From Chionoecetes opilio (lineage: Eukaryota > Arthropoda > Malacostraca > Decapoda > Majidae): a DNA stretch of 64,000 bases. Positions 45,426 to 57,200 of the stretch are shown one piece after another (position 1 is the first letter of the stretch; each line of letters starts with the position of its first letter). The DNA lies in assembly GCA_016584305.1 (NCBI GenBank), contig JACEEZ010009377.1, positions 35,001 to 99,000 on the forward strand. The letters are read 5' to 3'. Both the position numbers and the translations under genes were made by a program. The notes beneath the pieces are model-generated. The model searched no databases. It worked only from the letters and a program-made list of their open reading frames with translations, and had not been told where the DNA came from.

Positions 45426-45659
45426 TCTTCGTTCCTCTCCATTTGTCTCATACACTTTTTCTTATCTATTTTTTATTTTATTTTTTCCTCCCCTCCGAAT
45501 TTTATGTTTCTCGAATTTCTTTTTTCCCCTCCTGTTTGTTTTTGTATTGTGTATGAATGTTGTTTTTTTATATTATATAAGGCCTTACAAAAGTTGTAAA
45601 TTAAAACGAGAGTTGGAGGCGGTTAATTTTCCCCGATTTTATAGTTCTGAATATATAAT

Positions 45660-45844
45660 GACGGTTATATAAAAATTATATATTATATATATATATATTA
45701 TATAATTCTATATTTATAATTATATATATTATATATATATTATATATATAAATTTTCATTTTATTTTAAATATTTTGTTTTTTAACTTTTTTTATTATTA
45801 TATTTTATTTTTATATTAGTCTAGTATATATTTATATTATATAT

Positions 45845-45889
<45 letters not shown>

Positions 45890-45905
45890 TTATTTTTTTT
45901 TTATT
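45660..45905. repeat. AT-rich tract with (TA)n and long T runs
   Basis: TA repeats to 45760, then TTTTATT and T runs of up to 22 near 45860-45880. Confidence 0.88.
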
Positions 45906-45915
45906 TTTTTTAGTT

Positions 45916-45946
45916 GGGGTATGCGCTTACTGAGTCCCCCCCCCCT
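45916..45946 (+). mobile_element. Terminal motif of the dispersed element, copy 2
   Basis: GGGGTATGCGCTTACTGAGT followed by a C run. It is the counterpart of 37954-37991. Confidence 0.65.
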
Positions 45947-46160
45947 ATAATAGTAGTTGGTAGTAGTAGTAGTAGTAGTAGTATAAATTTAGTAGTAGTA
46001 GTATTAGTAGTAGTAAAATAGAACAATAACACCAGAATTAGTCCATCACAAATATATAATTAGTAACATCAGAAGCAATAGTAATAAAAATAACCATGAC
46101 AAAAAAAACTATAATCTCTGAGAACAAGGAAGCGTACACGGCGGTTTAATAGTTCATTGG

Positions 46161-46202
<42 letters not shown>

Positions 46203-46500
46203 TCTACTACTATACTACTACTACTTAAAATACTACTACTACTACTATTACTACTTCCTACTACTACTACTACTACTACTTCTACCCACTACTACTACTA
46301 CTTCTCCCACTACTACTACTACTACTTTCTACACTACTCTACTACTACATACTACTACACTTACAGGAAATACTTGTTAGGTTCAAGTTCTTTTATTTTT
46401 TTTTCTTATGTTCTTACTACTACTACTACTAACACTACTACTACTACTACTATACTACTACTACTACTACTACTACCTACTACTACTACTAACAAACACC
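46161..46500. repeat. (CTA)n array
   Basis: CTA repeats with a unique break at 46365-46412. Confidence 0.94.
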
Positions 46501-46619
46501 CCACACCCTCACCCCATAACCAAAATAAGGCATGTTACCTTACAATATAAACACTTATAAATCCAAATAAATCATTAATTACTACATTACTATCAACAAC
46601 CACACACACAACACACACT

Positions 46620-46921
46620 CTCCTCCTCCTCTCCCTCTCTCATCTCTCTCTTCTCCCCACCCCCCTACTCTCTCTCTCTCCCCCTCCTACTCCTCACTCC
46701 TTTCCGGGGCGGTGGGTTTTTGGGGGTTTTTTTGGGGTTTGGTTGGTTTTTGTTGTGTGTGTGTGTGGGAGAGGGGAGAGGAGAAAGGGGAGAGAGAAGG
46801 AAAAAGGAGAGAGAAGTAAAGGAAAGGGGAGAGAGAAGAGAGAGAGAGGAGAGAAGAGAGAGAGAAAGAAAAGAGAGGGAAAGAAATTGCCCGAAGGAAG
46901 AGAGCAAGAAAAAGGTAAAAA

Positions 46922-47010
<89 letters not shown>
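46620..47010. repeat. (CT)n, G/T-rich and (GA)n compound tract
   Basis: CT/CCTCC at 46620-46700, TG at 46752-46768, then GA/GGAGA to 47008. It replaces the CA-CT-TG-GA compound of copy 1. Confidence 0.9.
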
Positions 47011-47016
<6 letters not shown>

Positions 47017-47373
47017 AGAGTCAAGATGGAGTGAGAGAGATGCTGTGTTTTTGAAGTGTGTGTTATCTTCCTCCGCAGTTTCCTATCGTCTCTCAAGTGG
47101 CCTAAAACTTCTTGAGAAAAACATCCGCCAAACACTTTTTCTGCGAAGTTTATTTTGGACGTTCACTAACAGACAAAGACAATTCCAGGGTGTATTTTCT
47201 TCATTATTTATTCGCTCTCTTTAATATTTTCTCTATTTTTTTACGTCTTGCTTAATTCTTTACTTTTCTTACTAGTCTTCTTTTCTTCCTTTTTTTTCTC
47301 GTACTTTTTTCGTACGTATGTTTCTTGTATTCATTTATTTAGTGTTATCTTGTATTTTTTTTTTTTTCACTTT

Positions 47374-47374
<1 letters not shown>

Positions 47375-47426
<52 letters not shown>

Positions 47427-47505
47427 ACTACTACTACTTTTACTACTACTACTACTACTACTCTACTACACACTATTACTACTACTACTACTACTACTAC
47501 TACTT
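47375..47505. repeat. (CTA)n array
   Basis: CTACTACTA with TTT interruptions. Confidence 0.95.
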
Positions 47506-48021
47506 TTCTTCAATTTCTTTCCCTTCTACATTAATTTTCTCGTAGGCCAATTTCTCGCCTTTATTTATTTATCACACTTGTCAAAATCGTTTACCTGTCC
47601 ACGAAGGGATAAGAAAATAACACTTTTTCCAGAGAAGCTCGAAGGTGGAAACAAAATATCCTGACTATAGACTATTATTTTTAAAGAGGCTAAAATTCCA
47701 TTCTATCCTAAGGTCTCATGCTTAAAAAAGTATGCCTATGTTTACCTGATAATATGGTTAACTATAATAAAATACAACTGAAATTTAGAAGAACCGTAGT
47801 ATTCCCTTCTCCTGGCATCAAATATCAGTCAGTAAGCAGCAAGGGGTCAGGATTTTTCACCTTGTTAAAAAAAACAAAACCTTTTGGCTTTCTGTACCTT
47901 CCTCTTCCACTCGCCCTCACCATTACTAGTACCTTCTACAGTCCTACACAGCTTGCTCCTTTTCAGGCAGGTTATGAAGAGAGGTTAACGGGAAGAATGA
48001 GAAATGAGGCGTTGTAAAAAA

Positions 48022-48204
48022 TCTCTTCTCTCTCTCCTCCTCTCTCCTCCCTAGCTCCTCTCTCCTCTCTCTCCTCTCTTCCATCTCCCTCCTCTCTTCT
48101 CTTCTCTCTCTCCTCTCCTCTCTCTCTCTCCTCCTCTCTCTCCCTCTCTCTCTCCTCTCTCCCTCTCGTTCTCCTCCCCCTCTCTCTCGTCTCTCTCTCT
48201 CTCT
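48022..48204. repeat. (CT)n/CTCCT tract
   Basis: CT and TCC repeats, counterpart of 40285-40406. Confidence 0.93.
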
Positions 48205-48265
48205 GTCCATTTTCTAGTCTCTACCTTTCTTCACCAATATATTACAGGTACATAGTAACGAAGGG

Positions 48266-48318
48266 AGAGGAGGAGGAGGAGGAGGAGGAGGAGGAGGAGG
48301 AGGAGGAGGAGGGAGGAG
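48266..48318. repeat. (GGA)n array
   Basis: GAGGAGGAG, same flanks as 40466-40518. Confidence 0.95.
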
Positions 48319-48716
48319 CCCTGGCATGAACGAGATTGCTTCGCTCACAGATTGCCTTTTATGAAACCAGGATCGAGGTAGACCTTAATCTCCTCGCTCA
48401 TCCATTCCTTGACCCTCTCCTCCCTTCCCTCTCTCCCCTCTAACTCCCCCTCTTCCCCTCCCCCTCCCCTACCTCCCATCCCCCTCTCCCCAACCTCCCC
48501 CTATCCCATCCTCCCCCTCACCCCATCCTTCCCCTCACCCCTTCCTTCTCTCTCCCCCTCTTTGACCCCTTCCCCTCTCCCCCTACCCCCTCCCTTCCCC
48601 TTCCCTCTCTCTCTCCCCTCGTATCTAGTACACTGATCTCCCCCTCTCTGACCTCTTCTGACCTCTCCTCTGACCTCTCATCACCGCACTCTCAGTAAAA
48701 TTAGGTGTTGCAAGGG

Positions 48717-48990
48717 TAAGGATGATGAGAGAAAATTCGATGATCTGTAGTCTGTATTTTTTTTTTTGGGTTCGTTGTCCTTTGTTAGACTTGAAATGTT
48801 GACGTTTTTTCTCTTTTTTTTTATGTTAGAATTATATATGAGTTGTTTTTTTTATTCTTTTTATCTGAGTGTAATTGGGGTGATTTTTTTTTTATGTGTG
48901 ATTAAAAGGCAGTTTTGTGATTATATTTGTCATTAATAGGAAGGCATTTGATCTTGTTAGGCTATTGTGGTTGTAATTATCTACCGCTAC
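48717..48990. other. AT-rich unique spacer
   Basis: T-rich sequence to the right of the duplication, with no counterpart after copy 1 and no gene. Confidence 0.6.
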
Positions 48991-48992
48991 TT

Positions 48993-48997
48993 CTTTA

Positions 48998-49062
<65 letters not shown>

Positions 49063-49215
49063 CTACACTACTACTACTACACTCACACTCTACTACTACT
49101 ACTACTCCTACTCTACCTACTACAACCACTACATACTCTACACTACTATACTACTCTACTAACTATCTCCTACCACCTACTACTCCTAAAAACTAACTCT
49201 ACCAACTACACATAT
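48993..49215. repeat. (CTA)n array
   Basis: CTA repeats, perfect to about 49063 and then degenerate (ACTCTA, CTACCTA). Confidence 0.94.
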
Positions 49216-49530
49216 TAACTACCACTATCTACTACCCGTACCTTACTCTACTTCTTTTCTTACTCCTAGTATTTGCATTTGTCTGTTTTAACTTTATAGT
49301 TTTTATACTCAATAACACTGGATTTCCTTCTACTATACTCTATTTTCCTATTATTTTACTGTGATACTTCTACTATTGGGGGGGGTCGAGGAGGTGAGTG
49401 TCGAGAGAGGTTAAACTGGAAAAAGAGAGGAATTGTGCTAAAGAGCCGGGATTATAGGGGGAGTGTGTGTTGTTGGGGAAGGAGGTTCGAGGTATGTGGT
49501 CTGAAATTGTGTTAATTTGAAGATGAGGGG
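49216..49530. other. Unique interval, nothing recognised
   Basis: AT-rich then G-rich sequence, with no unit and no gene. Confidence 0.5.
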
Positions 49531-49534
49531 GAGA

Positions 49535-50280
49535 TGCTTAAAGGAAGTAGGGGAGAGAGGAGGGAGGAGGAAAGAGGGGAAGGAAGGAAGGAAGGAAGGA
49601 GTAGGAATAGGATCTTGGAAGGAAATATGGAAGAAGGATTTATAGGGAAGGAAATGGGGGAAGAAGAGGGGGAAAGGAGAGGAGGAGAAGGAAGAAGGAA
49701 GGAGGAGGAGGAGGAGAGGAGGAAGGATGAAGGAGAAAGGAAGAGGAAGGAGGAAGGAAGGAGGAGGAAGGGAAGAATGGGGAGAAGGAGGAATGAAGGA
49801 AAGAGAAGGAAGGGAGGAAGGAAGGAAGGTAGGAGGGAGGAGGAATGGGAGAAGGAGGAAGGAAGAAGGAAGGAAGGAGGAGGAGGGAAGAAGGAAGGAA
49901 GGAATGAGAGAAGGAAGGATGGAGTAAGGAAGGAAAGGAAGGAAGGAAGGGAAGAAGGGGGAAGGAGGAAGGAAAGGAAGGGAAGGAAGAAGAAGGAAGG
50001 AGGAAGGAAGGGAAAGGGAAATGAAGGAAGGAAGAAGGAGGAGGGAGGAAGGGGGAAGGAAAGGGGGAAAGGAAGGAAGAAGGAGGAGGAAGAAGGAAGA
50101 AGGGTAGGAAGAGGAAGGAGGGGAAGTAAGGAAGGAGAAAGGAAGGAGGTAGTAAGAAGAGAAGGAAGGAAGGAAGGAAGGAAGGAAGGTAAGGAAGGAA
50201 AAGGAAGAGGTAAGGAAGAAGAAGAAGTCGAAGAAAAAAGAAAAAAAAACAAAGAGTGGAGGAAAAAAGGGGAAAAAAGA
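49535..50280. repeat. ~745-bp GGAA/GGA purine array
   Basis: GGAAGGAAGGA and GGAGGA repeats with almost no pyrimidines on plus. The 319-codon plus frame (G, R, K, E) and 265-codon minus frame (S, F, L, P) are both artefacts. Long polypurine tracts can form triplex DNA. Confidence 0.95.
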
Positions 50281-50585
50281 TTTCCCAAATCTTCAACCAC
50301 TTTAAACACCCTCTACCTTGTACCTCCTCCTCTCTTCTTGTTTCTTCCTTTCCTTCTCCATCTTTATCCTCCTCCTCCTCCTCCTTGTCCTCCCGATAGT
50401 CATTTGTCTTTATACTTCTTCTTTATCCATATCTTTTCTTTTTTTCTTTTTCTCTCCTCCTCTCGTCTTCCTCTTTATCTGGCGTGTTTGTGAGACTCGC
50501 GAAGCTACGAACGTGGGAAAAGAAAGACAGAGGTAGAGATTTGGTGGTAAGTTTTATTTTTTTTTTACAAATTGTTGAACTATAG

Positions 50586-50593
50586 ACGTCTCT

Positions 50594-50682
<89 letters not shown>
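50586..50682. repeat. (CT)n microsatellite
   Basis: Near-perfect CT with two TTC interruptions. Confidence 0.96.
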
Positions 50683-50795
50683 AAATCCTCTATTTCTTTA
50701 CGTTCCTTGATTTCCTTTCCTTGAATTTGTTTCCTCCACTTTTTCATGTTCTTTGAAATACCTCGACAAGATTCTTCCAGTGTGACCTACTTTTC

Positions 50796-50836
50796 TCCTC
50801 CTCCTCCTCCTCCTCCTCCTCCTCCTCCTCCTCCTC
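50796..50836. repeat. (TCC)n array
   Basis: Perfect CTCCTCCTC. Confidence 0.95.
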
Positions 50837-50958
50837 TACGTCTTCATCCACTCACGTCTCATAGCTCCGTGTGTTCCTTCGTCTGTAGATAACTCTGACT
50901 GACGTATCCATTACCTGTCCAAGGCCTTCAGGTGTGTGTAAGAGCCCGTGCACACCTG

Positions 50959-51125
50959 TGATGGGAGGCCTGGGAGGGGCGAAGGGGAGGGGGGTGATGG
51001 GAGGCTTGGGAAGGGGCGAAGGGGAGGGGGGTGATGGGAGGCTTGGGAAGGGGCGAAGGGGAGGGGGGTGATGGGAAGCTTGGGAAGGGAGGGGAAAAGG
51101 GGAGGGGGGGTGTAGGAAGGGGGAA
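50959..51125. repeat. 37-bp G-rich minisatellite, four units
   Basis: Units start TGATGGGAGGC at 50959, 50995, 51032 and 51069. Each carries GGGGCGAAGGGGAGGGGGG (altered in the last). The G-runs fit a quadruplex pattern. Confidence 0.93.
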
Positions 51126-51149
51126 GGAGGAGGGTGGTAGGGCTTAAGA

Positions 51150-51360
51150 ACTCGTATTGTGTTGTGTTTTGTTTTTTTTTTTTCTTGTATTGTGTTTGTT
51201 TGGGTGTTTTCTTGAAGGTCTTTTTTGTGTGTTGTTTTGTTTTTTTTTATTTTTGGTGTTTGTGTGTGTGTGTGTGTGTGTTGTGTGTTGTGTTTGTTTT
51301 TTTTGTTTGTGTTATTTTGTTTGTGTTTTGTTGTGTGTGGTTTTTTGGTGTTTTGTGTTT
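51150..51360. repeat. T/G-rich low-complexity tract
   Basis: TTTTGTTTG and TGTGTG phrases with no fixed unit. Confidence 0.8.
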
Positions 51361-51394
51361 ATATCCTTCTTTCTTCTTTGGTTATTGTGTCAAA

Positions 51395-51444
51395 TTCTCT
51401 CCTGTCTCTCTCTTCTCTCTGGCTTTTCTTCTGCTCTTCTCTCA

Positions 51445-51475
<31 letters not shown>

Positions 51476-51791
51476 CTTTCTCCTCTTTCTCCTTCTTCTC
51501 TCCAACTCTTGTTCACCCACCTTATTTCTATCTGTCTGTTTTACTTCTTTCTCTCTCTCTTCTCTCTCTCTCCCCCTTCTCTCTCTCCTCCTTCTCTCTC
51601 TCTCTCTCCCCTCCCCTCCTCTCTCCCCTCCTCTTTTCTTTCCTCTTCCTCTCTTTCTCACCCCCTTTTGCTTTTCCCAATGAAACCTCTTTTTACATCT
51701 GTCTTTTTTCTTCTCTCTTCTCTTTCTGCTTCCTTTCTCTCTCTCTTTCTTTTTTTCTATCTTCTTTCTTCCTTCTCTCTCCTCTCTCTCA

Positions 51792-51837
<46 letters not shown>

Positions 51838-51846
51838 TCTCTCTCA
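51395..51846. repeat. (CT)n/CTCC/TTC tract
   Basis: Pyrimidine array with perfect CT at 51800-51830. The frames of 295, 251 and 152 codons are F/L/S strings. Confidence 0.92.
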
Positions 51847-52017
51847 CCACGCCTCATGTTTTCCTCTTCACTACAAGAGTCCGGGAGCACGATTTTCTCT
51901 GAGGGTTTTTGATTATTATGTACTCCCGTCGGCTGGTGAATCTTTTACTGCAATGAAGGGAAACCGCTTTTTACACCTGTTGCTTTTCTTATTCATAAGG
52001 GAGCATGTGTTTGGGGT

Positions 52018-52117
52018 GTGAGGGGGGGTGTGTGTGGTGTGTGTGGGGTGTGTGTGTTGGTGTGGTGTGGGTGTGTGGGGTGTTCCTTGTTGATTAAAAA
52101 GGGGGAACGAGAGAGAG

Positions 52118-52151
<34 letters not shown>

Positions 52152-52170
52152 AGGGGAAAAGGAGAGAGGG

Positions 52171-52201
<31 letters not shown>
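52018..52201. repeat. TG tract then (GA)n
   Basis: GGTGTGTG at 52023-52082, and GA with GGGGA interruptions at 52107-52201. Confidence 0.93.
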
Positions 52202-52205
<4 letters not shown>

Positions 52206-52399
52206 CATACTTCTAATCCTCCTTCCTATCTCAATATTACTCTTCCTCCCCTCCTCCTCCTCCTCCTCCTCCTCCTCGTCTTCCTTCACAAAAGAACATA
52301 AACTAGGCAGAAAAGGTCAACGCACAAAACCAAAATTTGGACCAAGTAGGAATTTTGGAATATTTACCGTGCATTCCTCTTTCTCTTTCCACCTTTTCC

Positions 52400-52945
52400 T
52401 TTTACTCAACTACATTTTACCTTTATTTTACTACTACTACTACCTTTTACTACTACTATTATTCTTTTTACTACTTTTACAACTACATTTTACCTTTATT
52501 TTACTACTACTACTACCCTTTACTACTACTATTACTTTTTTACTACTTTTACAACTACATTTTACCTTTATTTTACTACTACTACTACCTTTTACTACTA
52601 CTATTACTTTTTTTACTACTTTTACAACTACATTTACCTTTATTTTACTACTACTACTACCCTTTTACTACTACTATTACTATTTTACTACTTTTACAAC
52701 TACATTTGACCTTTATTTTACTACTACTACTCTACCCTTTACTACTACTATTACTTTTTTTACTACTTTTACAACTACATTTGACCTTTATTTTACTACT
52801 ACTACTACCTTTTACTACTACTATTACTTTTTTTACTACTTTTATAACTACATTTTACCTTTATTTTACTATTTTACTATTTTCCCTTTTTTTACTACCT
52901 ATCTTTATTACTATTTTTTACTACTTTTACAACTACAGTTTTCTC
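52400..52945. repeat. 73-bp minisatellite, about seven units
   Basis: The phrase TTTTACAACTACATTTTACC recurs with ACAACTACA at 52479, 52551, 52624, 52697, 52771, 52844 and 52929 (spacing 72-74, last 85). Each unit contains CTACTACTACTAC and TACTACTACTATTAC, so a trinucleotide tract was captured in a larger unit. Confidence 0.95.
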
Positions 52946-53258
52946 TCTAAGCCCTCGAGACATCACCCTATTGGACAACGAGGTATCCTGGTCATTATTC
53001 TTCCTGCCGAGATGTTATTGAATCACACTCCGTTGTTTTCTGGTCCCAAATAAAGATATGACTCCCGCGACATTGTGACATGAGGGAAGAATAAAGAGAA
53101 AGGGAACAATGATATGAGGTGATGTAGCAGGAAGGATGTTTTTAGCTCAGGAGGAAAGACCAAGAGTATCGATTTTCATTTGCATTCTAGTTTTACGAAA
53201 GATTTCACTTAGAAGGACAAAAAATTAGGAATAACATGGATGCACACACATTTTTTTT

Positions 53259-53305
<47 letters not shown>

Positions 53306-53440
53306 TCTCTCTTTTCGCCCTTCTCTCCCCTTTTTCTTCTCTCCTCTCTCTCTCTCTCGTCTCTCCCCTTTTCTCCCCTTCCTTCTCTCTCTCTCTCCCC
53401 TCTCTTTTCTTTTCATCTCCTCTCTCTCTCCCCTCCCCAT
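53259..53440. repeat. (CT)n/CCCTTTTC tract
   Basis: CT repeats, then mixed pyrimidines. Confidence 0.93.
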
Positions 53441-53640
53441 ACCTATAAAACAAATTCATATCACAATTAAATCCAAATAAAAGAAAATTGACACTCACTG
53501 TTTTTAATTTTGAGTATAGTTATATTTTTTTCACGGCGCTGTTTAAATAATAATAGACGGTAATGACTAATGAGGCTTTTCATTAGCGATTAATTAACAT
53601 TCTGGGATGGGCGTGATTGTTGCTTGTTAGGCTTGTTTGC
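53441..53640. other. Unique AT-rich spacer
   Basis: Nothing recognised. Confidence 0.5.
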
Positions 53641-53737
53641 TTGTTATGGTGGTGGTGGTGATGGCGGTGATGGTGATGGTGGTGGTGGGTTGGTGGGTGG
53701 TGGTGGTGGTGGTGATGGTGATGGTGGTGGTGGTGAA
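53641..53737. repeat. (GGT)n/GAT array
   Basis: GGTGGTGAT repeats. Confidence 0.94.
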
Positions 53738-53857
53738 TTTTTTTTTAATATATGACGAATATTATATTTATATATTTTATATTTGATGAATCACTGGTTT
53801 GAGTCACGAGATTTGCTGATTATGGATACGTTACTATGTATTGAAGCTGTTGTGAAT

Positions 53858-53858
53858 G

Positions 53859-53898
<40 letters not shown>

Positions 53899-53965
53899 GT
53901 ATAGTAGTTGTTTGTATAGTAGTAGTAGAAATAGTATAGTAGTAGTAGTATAGTAGTTGTTGTTG
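53858..53965. repeat. (TTA)n then (TAG)n tract
   Basis: ATT repeats to 53895, then AGTAGTAG and TTGTTG repeats. Confidence 0.92.
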
Positions 53966-54269
53966 TTGTTTTTTTTAAAAAAATATTATATTAAAAAGTA
54001 AGAAAATATGTTTTTTAGGTAGGGGTGCGGTGTGTAGTGGGGTGGTGCATTAGGAACATAATGAAATAATAATAAAAAAAAAAAATGTTAATAAAGATAA
54101 AACCCCCCCTTATAATGGGGTTTTTGGGGGTAATTTAATTGGTAATTGATGGCGGTTGTGCCCCCTTAAAAGTGGGGCTTGGTGGGGGGGGGTCATGATT
54201 GAACGATCGTTAATACCCCAAAGCTCCATAAGGGTTTTGAAAACCACCACCAGCCCGCAACAAACCAGG

Positions 54270-54366
54270 GAAACACACACACACACACACACACACACCA
54301 AAACACACACCACACCACACACACACACACACAAAAAACACACAACACACACACACCCCCACACAT
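54270..54366. repeat. (CA)n microsatellite
   Basis: CA with AAAA and ACC interruptions. Confidence 0.93.
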
Positions 54367-56982
54367 CAGTAGTCCTAATCTAATAGAACTTTCATAATAT
54401 ATAAACAAATAATTTTCAAAAATACTAATTACTCATAAAATAGAACAATTTTCAGCAAAAATATTCAGGTAGAGAAGGGTACCTTACTATTATAAGAAGG
54501 TGGTTGCAGAAAGAAAATTAGCAAGAAGAAACAGGGGCAGGAAAAGAGGAAAGGAGGAAAAAGGAGGATTTTTTGAAGAACAATAGACAGGGGAAAAAAA
54601 AGTTTCTAAGGGTAAAAGGTTTGGGTCAAGGGTTTGGCCTCGGTTTGAAATTAGGTTAGGTTGGGTTTTTTTTATTTTTTCATATTTTTTAAATCCTTCA
54701 GCCAGAGTATGGGAGAAAACAGCACGGATCTAATTTCAATAGCCATAATACAGCACCAGGGTTCGCTTCTCGCTTTTATCCATGTATAGAATATTGAAGG
54801 AATTCAGAGTAATTGCCTTAGAGCCTGCCAATCAGCACTACGTGAAAGCCTTTAAACAGTGATACCCGGAGCCGGGGGTGATGTTAGGCGACTCAGTAAT
54901 TGGGGATTGAAAAGATAGCGACGGGCGGCAAAGGAGGGGTTGAGGTGGAGGGGGGAGGGGAGGGATGGAGGAAAGGGGAGGAGGGTTAAAGGGGGAAAAA
55001 GGAAAGAAAAAGGGTAGGGGAAGAAATTTAAATAAAAAAAATGGAAAAAAAATTAAAATACCTTTAAAGAAAATAGGAAAAATTGAGGCAAAGAAAGATA
55101 GAACAACAAAAAACAAACAACAAAAAACAGTAAAAATAAGGGGAAAACATTTATTTTTCCAGTCCATCAAAAATTTTTTGTGCCTTTAAATTTTCCCTAA
55201 TTTTCCTGAACAAGCCCTTCAAATTAATTTTCGGAGCATTGATTAACGTGGCCCTTGGTTTTTCCTTTTTTGTAACTTGGTTGAAACGGAAAGGGGGATT
55301 AAAAAAGGGATTAAAGGGGTTCATAAGGCCCCCAAAAGGGTTCCAAAAAGGGGATAAAAAGTCCAAAATTTTAAAAAGGATTCCAAAAGGGGAAAGGGGT
55401 TTAGGGGTTAAAAGATTTCAAAAAGGGTTTTTAAAAGGGCGCCAGAAATTTTTAAAATTCAAAAGGGTAAACAAGGATGGAAAGGGGATTTTTCGGATTT
55501 TGTTAAAGTGTTTAAAAAACAAACATGTACCCTTTTTGGGAAAAAAAGGAAACGGTTAAATTAAATTAAAAATTTTCCGGTATAGAAGATTTAAAATTTC
55601 ATTTTTTATATTTATTTCGTTGTGTCAAATTTAATTTGATTAAAATTTATTGCCATTTTTCATCTGATTTTTTGATTATTTAGGTTCCATTTTATATAGG
55701 TTTCCAACCCGGTTGGGGTTAATTGGTTTTTAAAAGGCCCACCAGTTTTTATTAAAAAAAAACAAAAGCCCTAGGCCCCCCAAAATCAACCCTTTCCCCC
55801 CATTTATTACACCCCGGTTTAAAAAAAAAAGCAATTCAATCCGAATAATTGGGGTAAAGGGCCCCTTTTTCAAAGGTCGCAGGGAAGGGAATAAGCTTTT
55901 TTTCAAGGAATTAAGAAAAAGGGTCCAGGAAAACAAAAAAAAGTTAAAAAAGTTCAATCAAAAAAAGGGATTTTTTTTTTTAAAAGGATTTTACAAAAAG
56001 GGGCAAATCCCCCAAATTTTTAAAATTTTAAAAAATTAAAACAATAAATTTTTTTTTGGGTTTTTCCCCTTTTTTAAACGGGGGTTTTTTTAAAAATTTA
56101 AAAAAGGGAAAAAAAAAAAGGATTTAAAGGAATAAACTTTAAAAAAAAAATTTTGGGAAAAAAAGGGAAAAGGGGGAAAAGAAAAAAGGGGGTTTTTGGG
56201 GGTTTTTTTAAAATTTTGTTATTTATTTTTAAATCAAAATTCAGGCCCCAATGGGGTTTTTAAGGGTTTTCCCTTTTTAAAAAAAAGATTAAAAAGATCA
56301 AAAGAATCCCGTTTTTTAACATATAAAAAAATTTTTTTTTTTAGGGCCCAATATTGTTTTGACTTTTTTTTTTCCCTTTAAAGAATTTTGGGGAGGGATT
56401 TCCGAAAATTTTTTTTTTTCTGCGTTTTTTTTTTTTTAAAATTTTTCAAGGTTTTTTAGATTGTAAAAAATGGTGATTTTTTTTTAAAATTTATTGGGGG
56501 TTTTTTGGGTTTGGGAAATTATTGTTAAAAAGGGTTTTTTTTGTTGGGTTTTTATGGGAAATGTTTTTTAACCCCCTTTTTTTTTAAAAATTTTTTCCTT
56601 TTTTTCCTTTTTCCTTTTTTTAGGTTTTTTAATTCTTTTTTTGTCCCCCTTTTTCTAAATTTTTTTTTTAAAAATTTTTTTAATAATAACCCCTTTTTTT
56701 TTTCTAAAAATTCAATTTTTCCCTTTACGTGTTTTTTTCCAAAATGTTCCTTTCCTCTCAAAAACCCTTAAAAAAAAAAACATATCCCTTTTATAACCCC
56801 GTTTTAAAAAAAATTTGTTAAATAACCCAAAAACCCCCCCAAGAAAAAATTTCCTTTTTTTGCTTTTAAAAAATTACATTAAGTATGAACAAAAAACTTT
56901 TTTTTAAAGGGGGAATACTTTTCATTTTTTTACAATTTTTTGCCCCAAAGTTGAAACCGGGTTTTTGTTTAAAACTTTGGGA

Positions 56983-57150
56983 TCAAAAAGGGATTCAAAA
57001 AGGGGATTCAAAAAGGGGATTCAAAAGGGGATTCAAAAAGGGGATTAAAAAAGGGAAGGAGGAAGGATAGGGTCGCCTCTGGGAACCCTTTTTTTTTATC
57101 CCCGCTCAAAAAATGGGATAAAAAAGGCGATTCAAAAAGGGAAAGAGGAA
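56983..57150. repeat. ~14-bp array (GGGGATTCAAAAA)
   Basis: Five units at 56985-57055 and two more at 57108-57145, around a spacer that itself recurs (GGAGGAAGGATAGGG and GAGGAAGGATATGGGAAC). Similar AAAAGGGGATTCCAAAAAGG phrases are at 55295-55450. Confidence 0.8.
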
Positions 57151-57200
57151 GGATATGGGAACTCTGGGACCCTTTTTTTATGTTGTAAGGGAAGTTCAGT

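Larger units (their letters stand above)
41030..48716. repeat. Large tandem duplication, copy 2 (~7.7 kb)
   Basis: Same anchors and order as copy 1. Differences are mostly 1-2 nt indels in unique parts, but some segments (41455-41590) carry many substitutions. Array lengths differ strongly, and the 36780-37755 insertion is absent. No gene. Confidence 0.93.
53990..57200. other. Second block of suspect, homopolymer-inflated sequence
   Basis: From about 54600 the texture is runs of A, T and G of 4-10 with little else, as in 9.4-21.2 kb. No gene is readable. 54690-54930 looks more normal and unique. Confidence 0.6.

Noticed and set aside
47718..48017. 99-codon frame in complex sequence
   Set aside because: The duplicate region at 39980-40280 has the same DNA with frame-shifting indels, and the protein has no recognisable domain.
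49512..50493. 319-codon plus and 265-codon minus frames
   Set aside because: Translation of a polypurine array. No ordered domain or conserved start.
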